Shown piece after piece: positions 58,090 through 64,000 of a DNA stretch of 64,000 bases. The DNA is taken from contig CM051028.1 in NCBI GenBank assembly GCA_027627225.1, positions 20,669,701-20,733,700 of the forward strand, given 5' to 3'. A program made the translations under genes and the position numbers. The notes beneath the pieces are model-generated. The model was given only the letters and a program-made list of their open reading frames with translations, was not told the origin of the DNA and searched no databases. This DNA is from Congeria kusceri (taxonomy: Eukaryota > Mollusca > Bivalvia > Myida > Dreissenidae). The first letter of the stretch is position 1. Each line of letters opens with the position of its first letter.

Positions 58090-60261
58090 ATGGAACAGGA
58101 TAGCAAGGACCCGTTGTCTATAAAATTGTCTACAGTGATTGAGGATATAGGCGTGACAAAAGAACTTATAAACTTTAGAAGGTATGTCTTCACGCTGCAT
58201 GGTTTTTTTTCTACAGTTTGGTATATGAATGATATTACACACCACATAACTGGTAGCCAAATAGAGGGATCTACAACATTTGGCTTGAAATCGGACATGG
58301 ATGCCCTAGTCTGTCCAGACAGAATGTCAGCATGTCTAGACTTGTCTGAGTGCCAATCGTCTAAAGATTCATTTCTTGTGATAAAGAATTCATTTCCGCA
58401 ATGTTTTTATCTGCAATATGTTATTCCACTACCAGACAATAAACCTTGTCCTGCTTGTGAAAAAATATGGAATGTATTACGGCAGACATGCGACGGGCTC
58501 ATGCTTGATGAAGAAGGTCGAGTATTGCTGTCAAACACTTATTTCTCAAATTTTGTCAATACTAAAGATAACCCAAATGCATACGAACAGCACGGTCCGG
58601 CGTATACATGGATGGGTGTACATGACTACGTATATGCCATACATTGTCAAACGCTCCCAGATGACTGCCAGGTGCTGTTCACCAGACAAAAACCTGGTCA
58701 TTGGCCGAAAGAAGAAACAATAACGAAGGCGAAACAGTGTGGGGTGTTTTTTATGTACCCGGGAAATATTGGTCACACATTCTCTTATGATACAATTTGC
58801 CAGATGGTTTGCATGGACATACACTATCCAACAAACTATGCATCTCGTCAGTGGCGAATGTCTACAAACATGATAGAACTTTTACTGATGTTTGACCTTG
58901 ACATCGTACAGATGAAGACATACATACTTACGAAAATGATACGAAAACAATTCTTCAAACCCCTCTTTGGCGACCGACTAAGCACGTACCACATGAAAAC
59001 GGCCCTACTTTTTACAATCGAAAAATATCCGGAAAGAATATGGCAGAACGGAAATCTCGTGCAATGTGTACTGTATTCTTTGAAGACGCTTCGACGATTT
59101 CTGAAACGACGTTTCTGTCCTCATTACTCAATCGCCTTTGTTGACCTGTTTGCTGGAAAACTTGAAGTCTGGGAATTCCGACAATTGATTAATGAACTGA
59201 CGAGGATAATTAACACAGACCTGCAATGTGTATATGAGATAAACATAGACAATGTGGGCGAAAGACTGAAAACTGGGGCCATGGCAACAGATTCTAAACT
59301 TATGTCAAGATGTCTTAATCGTTTAAGGACTTTCTCTTGTTTAATGAGTTTCAATTTAATGCACCGAATCAATGAAATTTGTTTCAAAATAAATGCACGT
59401 AAAACGGAACTATTCAGAGTATTCATAAAACAGTGCGCACAGAATTTGGAACACAAAATTCCACACGAAAGATATTACAGTTTTGAACTTGAATTCGTTT
59501 ATGAACACGTAAGTAATACTGCAGCCTCCGCAGAAGCCTCTGTAAAAATAGTTGATGGGAACCCGATTACAGACGATATTTACAAAATGTACAAAATTTC
59601 TTTAAGGTCTGGCCAAATCTCACATTATTTAAAGTATGCATCAATGCTCGTTTGCACACACCAATATGATCGAGTTGTTCCATTGCTTAAGTATATTGAG
59701 AGCAGAATTACACTGGATATGGTTGACATCTCAATGTTACTAAACGGGGACGCTTTGAAACCAGCATTTATAAGAACGGAAAGACTAGCGCCAAAGGAAG
59801 TCTTCAAGTATTTTGCAACAAAGGTATTAGTTGATGTAGAATTTACAAGACATGAAATTAACTGTGTCCCTAGTCATTTAATTTATGAAATGTACAGAAC
59901 GGTAACTGCCGATGACGAAAGAACAAGAAATTATCCTATTGAAGACTGGATGGACTCTGCGGTGATTGACGCCAAACCATTCCTCTACTACCTTCAGTAC
60001 CTTTCCTACAGAGACGATGACGGGAAACAAAAAGCCGTTGAAAAACTTTTCAACTATTGCAGTGCTGCGCGAGATCTGTTCTTCGTACGAATCGATACCG
60101 CGCTGAACATGTTCGGACATATTCTGGAATTGGAAAATATGATACCCTACGCGTGGGAAATCTACAAACTTTCTGTGAAATCAACCCCTAACAACAATGC
60201 TGCTTACTGGCACATGTGTCGGTTACTTTGGCAATATTTACGTTATAAATCGCTTACTTAA
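58090..60261 (+). CDS. Mab-21 domain, cGAS-like receptor (cGLR) family protein, intact
   Basis: A single uninterrupted frame of 723 aa starts at ATG 58090. The nucleotidyltransferase signature is GS at 55-56, twelve residues, then D69-M-D71, which fits G[GS]-x9-13-[DE]h[DE]h and keeps two metal-binding acids. The third acid cannot be assigned by eye. Later Mab-21-type blocks are QWRMSTN (W255), TYHMKTALLF (about 300) and LKTLRRFLKRRFCPHY (about 328-345). Residues of about 430-723 form an alpha-helical-looking C-terminal region (PITDDIYKMYKISLRSGQIS, YLKYASMLV, NNNAAYWHMCRLLWQYL) with no domain I can name. cGLRs bind double-stranded RNA or other ligands and make cyclic dinucleotides that act on STING. 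Bivalves have expanded families. The ligand and activity of this one are unknown. Intact length and clean frame contrast with the dead relatives at 1-13 kb. No signal peptide or membrane segment was seen. Confidence 0.9.
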   Translation: MEQDSKDPLSIKLSTVIEDIGVTKELINFRRYVFTLHGFFSTVWYMNDITHHITGSQIEGSTTFGLKSDMDALVCPDRMSACLDLSECQSSKDSFLVIKNSFPQCFYLQYVIPLPDNKPCPACEKIWNVLRQTCDGLMLDEEGRVLLSNTYFSNFVNTKDNPNAYEQHGPAYTWMGVHDYVYAIHCQTLPDDCQVLFTRQKPGHWPKEETITKAKQCGVFFMYPGNIGHTFSYDTICQMVCMDIHYPTNYASRQWRMSTNMIELLLMFDLDIVQMKTYILTKMIRKQFFKPLFGDRLSTYHMKTALLFTIEKYPERIWQNGNLVQCVLYSLKTLRRFLKRRFCPHYSIAFVDLFAGKLEVWEFRQLINELTRIINTDLQCVYEINIDNVGERLKTGAMATDSKLMSRCLNRLRTFSCLMSFNLMHRINEICFKINARKTELFRVFIKQCAQNLEHKIPHERYYSFELEFVYEHVSNTAASAEASVKIVDGNPITDDIYKMYKISLRSGQISHYLKYASMLVCTHQYDRVVPLLKYIESRITLDMVDISMLLNGDALKPAFIRTERLAPKEVFKYFATKVLVDVEFTRHEINCVPSHLIYEMYRTVTADDERTRNYPIEDWMDSAVIDAKPFLYYLQYLSYRDDDGKQKAVEKLFNYCSAARDLFFVRIDTALNMFGHILELENMIPYAWEIYKLSVKSTPNNNAAYWHMCRLLWQYLRYKSLT

Positions 60262-60900
60262 TGGACAAAAAAAACGAACAAATTATTTCATCATTTAAAT
60301 GAGAAATAGAGAAGCTGGCATAAAAGGATTTACATATTTTGCATTATGTATGAGCATATTTACATTTACGATATATTGAAATATGTAATTTAATAGATTT
60401 GATGTTTTTATTACAAAGTAACATCAATGTTGTAGCAATTGAAAAACATTTCATTGATAGATCAATATTGTAATATTACAGGTTAATACTATGTGTAGCT
60501 GTTGTTTGTTTTCTATATATCGAACGGTAGTTGTGAAAAAAATTGTGAATTGTTTCAAGTGGAATACTACCTTTTTAAAGTCTAAATGATGTTTTTCAGT
60601 AACATAGCAAACATGAGCTAGTAGTATAGTTTGTTTTCAAAGCTAAATACGCCGGGTGGGGTATTTTTTTTTTTTGAGCGGGCTTTTGAGCGGGTCTGAG
60701 CGGGTTTGAAAGTACCGTTCATCCGTCACGCTCTACGTGACAAATCAGTCGTCACGCTTGAAGAAGCAATACTTGTAAAATTACCAGTGTAAGCAAAGTG
60801 GTATAGCAAACTAGTATAACTAGTATAAGCAGCAACATTTACCGTAATTTATAAGCCCCTATTTCACGCCTTAAAAGCTCTCGGGCTCGGGCCAGTGAAA
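60262..60900. other. Spacer between the cGLR gene and the ORF1-like gene
   Basis: Probably includes the cGLR 3' untranslated region. A T tract and gagcgggcttttgagcgggt doublets lie near 60665-60700. No gene was recognised. Confidence 0.4.
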
Positions 60901-61973
60901 ATGAATACAGGTAAGCGAGCACTTTCGTCTACAGCAAGCGAAGCTTCTGCAAACACAAGTTTGCTAGAAACGTCAGTGTTCGAAAAAAGTGAAACTACAA
61001 CCAAAAGTAACTCTCAACCCAAAAACATGAAAAATAAATCAAAACCAGATCCCAAAAAACCAGATCCCAAAAAACAGAAAACAATGACAACTTTTGTCGC
61101 CAATGTGCCAAACGAAAATCGCGACACAACTGGAATATTAATATCAATTGAAATTGAAAAACGCCTTGATGAAATAAATAATAAATTACCCCAAGTGCTT
61201 ACCAAAGAAGACTCCACAATTATAAAAGAAACTGTGGAACAGTTAAAAGAAAAGCTCCTGGGGAACGTCATTCGCCGCATCGAAATCCTCGAAAGTGACG
61301 TTTTTGAACACAAATGTGCAATTGACTTACTTAAAAAAGAAAGTGCAACCAAAAGCAAACAAATCGAAGACCTAAAATCACAAAATGAAACTTTAGAACG
61401 TGAGAAATCAGTGAATCTATAAACCACGACGAGTTTGCAAACAACACCGAGCAGTATAGCAGACGAAATAACCTTAGAATAGCCGGTGTTCCAGAGGACC
61501 AGGACCGTCAATCCTCGGTGTCGGTGTCAAACAAAATCGTCACGCTTGTGAATGCACATCTGGGAATCTCACTTGAGCCTAGTGATATAGACATAGCCCA
61601 CAGGCTAGGAAAATTCAAACCAAACACAAATCGGCCTGTTATAGTGAGATTCGTCAGACGACAAACTAAGATTGACATTCTGCGCAAAGCGAAGCTTTTC
61701 AAAGGGTCTGGCATCTTTGTGAACGAGGACCTTACGAAACTCAATGCAGAGGTGCTGGCGTCCTTGCGCCTGAAGCAGCCTAGCGCCGTTGAAAAGTCAT
61801 GGTCTTTTGAAGGGAAAATATTCGCGTTGTTCAAAGGTAACCAACATGCTACGCAAATAAAACACTCAGAGTTCAAAAACTGGTTAGAAAAGCCGTGGCC
61901 GAAAAAATCTTATTCCGAGTGTGTAGAGAACCCCGCTAGTGCAAAAAACAGAGTATCACCACGCAAGTCATAA
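60901..61973 (+). pseudogene. LINE ORF1-like nucleic-acid chaperone, split by a frameshift
   Basis: The first part runs from ATG 60901 to a TAA at 61420-61422. It has a Lys/Ser/Thr/Pro-rich N-terminus with a tandem KPDPK, then a coiled-coil-like stretch (IEKRLDEINN through ESATKSKQIEDLKSQNETLE). The second part, in another frame to 61973, continues the same protein. It reads SINHDEFANNTEQYSRRNN, LRIAGVPE, DIDIAHRLGKFKPNTNRPVI, VRF and a C-terminal basic domain. The order coiled coil, RRNNLRI-x-GVPE RNA-recognition-like domain and C-terminal domain is that of L1-type ORF1 proteins and related solo host genes. One base gained or lost between about 61404 and 61419 explains the break. No ORF2 follows within the window. 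It is either a dead LINE remnant or a single-base assembly error. Confidence 0.78.
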
Positions 61974-62045
61974 ATAGTTTGAAGGAAGTGTTTATCGAAG
62001 AACATTTATTCCCATTACACTTATGTAGCAACTGCTTCATCGTGT

Positions 62046-62326
62046 GCTGTATATCAAGAGTTGTGCTTAATTTACTGCTGTCTAAATTAACATCTTTTTT
62101 TAGCAAAAATAATATATATTGAACAACAAAGTAAAAGTAACACGAGTAATGGTTAAATAAAACACTGTCTCTTCGTGTCAATTATAGTAAATTATTAGGC
62201 TACGCACATGCATTAAAGCTGTTCGTATAACATAGTTACGTCCCTTGTTAACAAAAATGTCATGATTCATAATGTAAACACGGTATACATGTATAATGCA
62301 AAATTGAAGATAACTTTTCTTTTGTA
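62046..62326. repeat. Direct repeat of about 280 bp, copy A
   Basis: Starts tgtatatcaagagttgtgct and ends taacttttcttttgta. It is repeated at 63052-63330 with only a few differences (for example gctgtctaa versus gctgtgtaa, attcataat versus atttataat). Non-coding. Confidence 0.93.
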
Positions 62327-63051
62327 TTTATGTATATGCCTGTGTATGTTTTATGTACTTGAATACGCACATAAATTAAACAATCCAATTTTATTTTAGC
62401 ACTTAGGATATATACTGATGCTTTCTACCACGCATGTAACAAACATTTATTGCTAACACTTTATAAGTACTATTTTTCTGTTTTGTTTGTTTTATGTTCA
62501 GAAGTACATGTATTTTTCTGTGTGTATATAAACCTACATATAATAATGTTATAAGCATGGTAGTGGTAAGATTTTATATTCCTACATTATCTAATGCACG
62601 TTACACGAATCCAGAGTAACTGCTTAATTAAGACTAATCAACATATTTGAAAAAGTATATGCATATGACTATGTAATTCGGGATGACTTTATTCTAAAAT
62701 ATCAAGTTTGTGTTTTTGTACATGCTGAAAAAAAAATCTGGTTATTGTCGATTTTAATTCAATACCTCGACAGTCAGTGTAACCCCTTACTTAATAATTT
62801 ATGCACTTAGATACCTTCAATGCCAAGGGTTCTATTATATCAGATAATGTGAAAATAAACTATGTCTTGAAGGTATTAAAAGTGGTGAACCTAAGATCAT
62901 CTGGGAGATTCCATTTAGCACTTTTAACCTGACCTTTCTTTCTTTATATTTCAAAATTCCTGCTTCATTTTCGCTTTCATATGAAGCTTTTTTAAGGTGT
63001 TAAGTGAAAAATAGATGTTTAATACAATTACACTGTCTGATTCAATATCCT
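62327..63051. other. AT-rich sequence between the direct repeats
   Basis: The first 70 bases (including gaatacgcacataaattaaa, caatcc) match 63815-63885 more weakly, so the duplication was larger and the copies have diverged. No gene was recognised. Confidence 0.45.
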
Positions 63052-63330
63052 TGTACATCAAGAGTTGTGCTTAATTTACTGCTGTGTAAATTAACATCTT
63101 TTTTTAGCAAAAATAATATATATTGAACAACAAAGTTAAAGTAACACGAGTAATGGTTAAATAAAACACTGTCTCTTCGTGTCAATTATAGTAAATTATT
63201 AGGCTACGCACATGCATTAAAGCTGTTCGTATAACATAGTTACGTCCCTTGTTAACAAAAATGTCATGATTTATAATGTAAACACGGTATACATGTATAA
63301 TGCAAAATTGAAGATAACTTTTCTTTTGTA
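63052..63330. repeat. Direct repeat of about 280 bp, copy B
   Basis: Second copy, offset 1,004-1,006 bases from copy A. About 480 bases (63331-63810) then intervene before the weaker matching tail resumes, which suggests an insertion in B or a deletion in A. Confidence 0.93.
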
Positions 63331-64000
63331 GAATGATTTTGCCATACAGAGTTTTGCTTTGTTTTACTATGAGGTTTGCTTTCATTCTTCCGTTCGTTAA
63401 GTTGGCTCTGACATTCTAGAAAAGCTCAGTAGAAATAAAACTAACCATCTCTTTTATTTTTCACAATTCATCATGTCAAAGCCTCAAAAACATATATCTT
63501 TACTTCAGTTAAGATAAATTTGATCATACCTTAATTGTGCAAAATATGCTAAACCAAAATAAATTTAACACTCATAAATGTTTCCTGATATATCTCTACA
63601 ATGAGTATAATGGGTATAAAATTATGAATTATTCTATCAATACCCAAGGTATATTGGGAATACAATTATCAGAAAAAATAAAACTTAAAGACTAAATACA
63701 TTTTAAGTGTGCTTGTATAAACTGCCTTTTAGTTCATAACATGCTTCGTGTTCTCGATTATAATTTACTATCATTTATTATGAATATTATATATAGTGCT
63801 AACTTTCTGTTCATGTTTATGCTTGTGTTTTTGTGTCATGTTGTGAGAACTTGAATATGCACATAAATTAAATAATCTGATTTTCATGTTTGCAGTTTAA
63901 ATTTATATTCACACATTCTATAATGCATGTAAATGGCATTATTTTTAATACTCTATTATGATTTTTTTTCTCAGATAAGAATAATCTTATTGGCAAACTT
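63331..64000. other. AT-rich end of the window
   Basis: No gene was recognised. It includes the diverged counterpart of the 62327-62400 sequence at about 63815-63885. Confidence 0.4.

Noticed and set aside
62046..63330. Pair of LTRs of a small (TRIM-like) retrotransposon
   Set aside because: The repeats do not end in CA, no primer-binding site or polypurine tract was seen, no target duplication flanks them, and weak homology continues beyond their ends.

Overview
The window looks like nuclear DNA of a bivalve mollusc, or a close lophotrochozoan relative. The evidence is a spliced animal flavin-containing monooxygenase (FMO) gene, a cluster of Mab-21/cGAS-like receptor (cGLR) genes and relics of the kind expanded in bivalves, a non-LTR retrotransposon, tRNA-derived SINE-like elements, and many AT-rich tandem repeats. 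The species cannot be fixed from sequence alone. Real coding sequence is sparse; most open frames are by-products of tandem repeats. LAYOUT. 0-13 kb: a dead cGLR copy (997-3163), a 5 x 55 bp minisatellite, a broken reverse-transcriptase fragment, a tiny cGLR relic (about 5.5 kb), a minus-strand LINE with a stop-free endonuclease/reverse-transcriptase frame (7158-10613), and a second, more decayed cGLR copy (10943-13038). 13-16.6 kb: two SINE-like elements, a degenerate array and a 3 x 156 bp repeat. 16.7-25 kb: a minus-strand FMO gene with five coding exons that join in frame to 546 codons. Its introns carry a 1.5 kb 13/14 bp VNTR, a 35 bp array, and a tandem array of duplicated exon-2 ends with donor sites. 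25.78-52.01 kb: one 26.2 kb foldback-type DNA element. It has inverted arms made of a 55 bp satellite (about 1.5-1.8 kb left, about 20 kb right), shared termini, a 4.5 kb core and a 9 bp direct repeat (aatttaggt) at both outer edges. 52-57 kb: another cGLR relic and several dispersed repeats with about 115-160 bp units. 58.09-60.26 kb: an intact, apparently single-coding-exon cGLR gene of 723 aa. 60.9-62 kb: an orphan LINE ORF1-like gene split by a frameshift. 62-64 kb: a recent duplication of about 280 bp. HOW IT FITS TOGETHER. Only two host genes look functional. One is an FMO, a microsomal NADPH/FAD oxygenase. The other is a cGLR, a predicted nucleotidyltransferase-fold innate sensor. The cGLR locus shows repeated birth and death, with one live copy, two dead full-length copies and two fragments in 60 kb. 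The most unusual object is the foldback element: its outer ends are unique sequence, its arms are satellite, and its target-site duplication is intact. It links a mobile element to growth of a satellite array with nested higher-order duplications.
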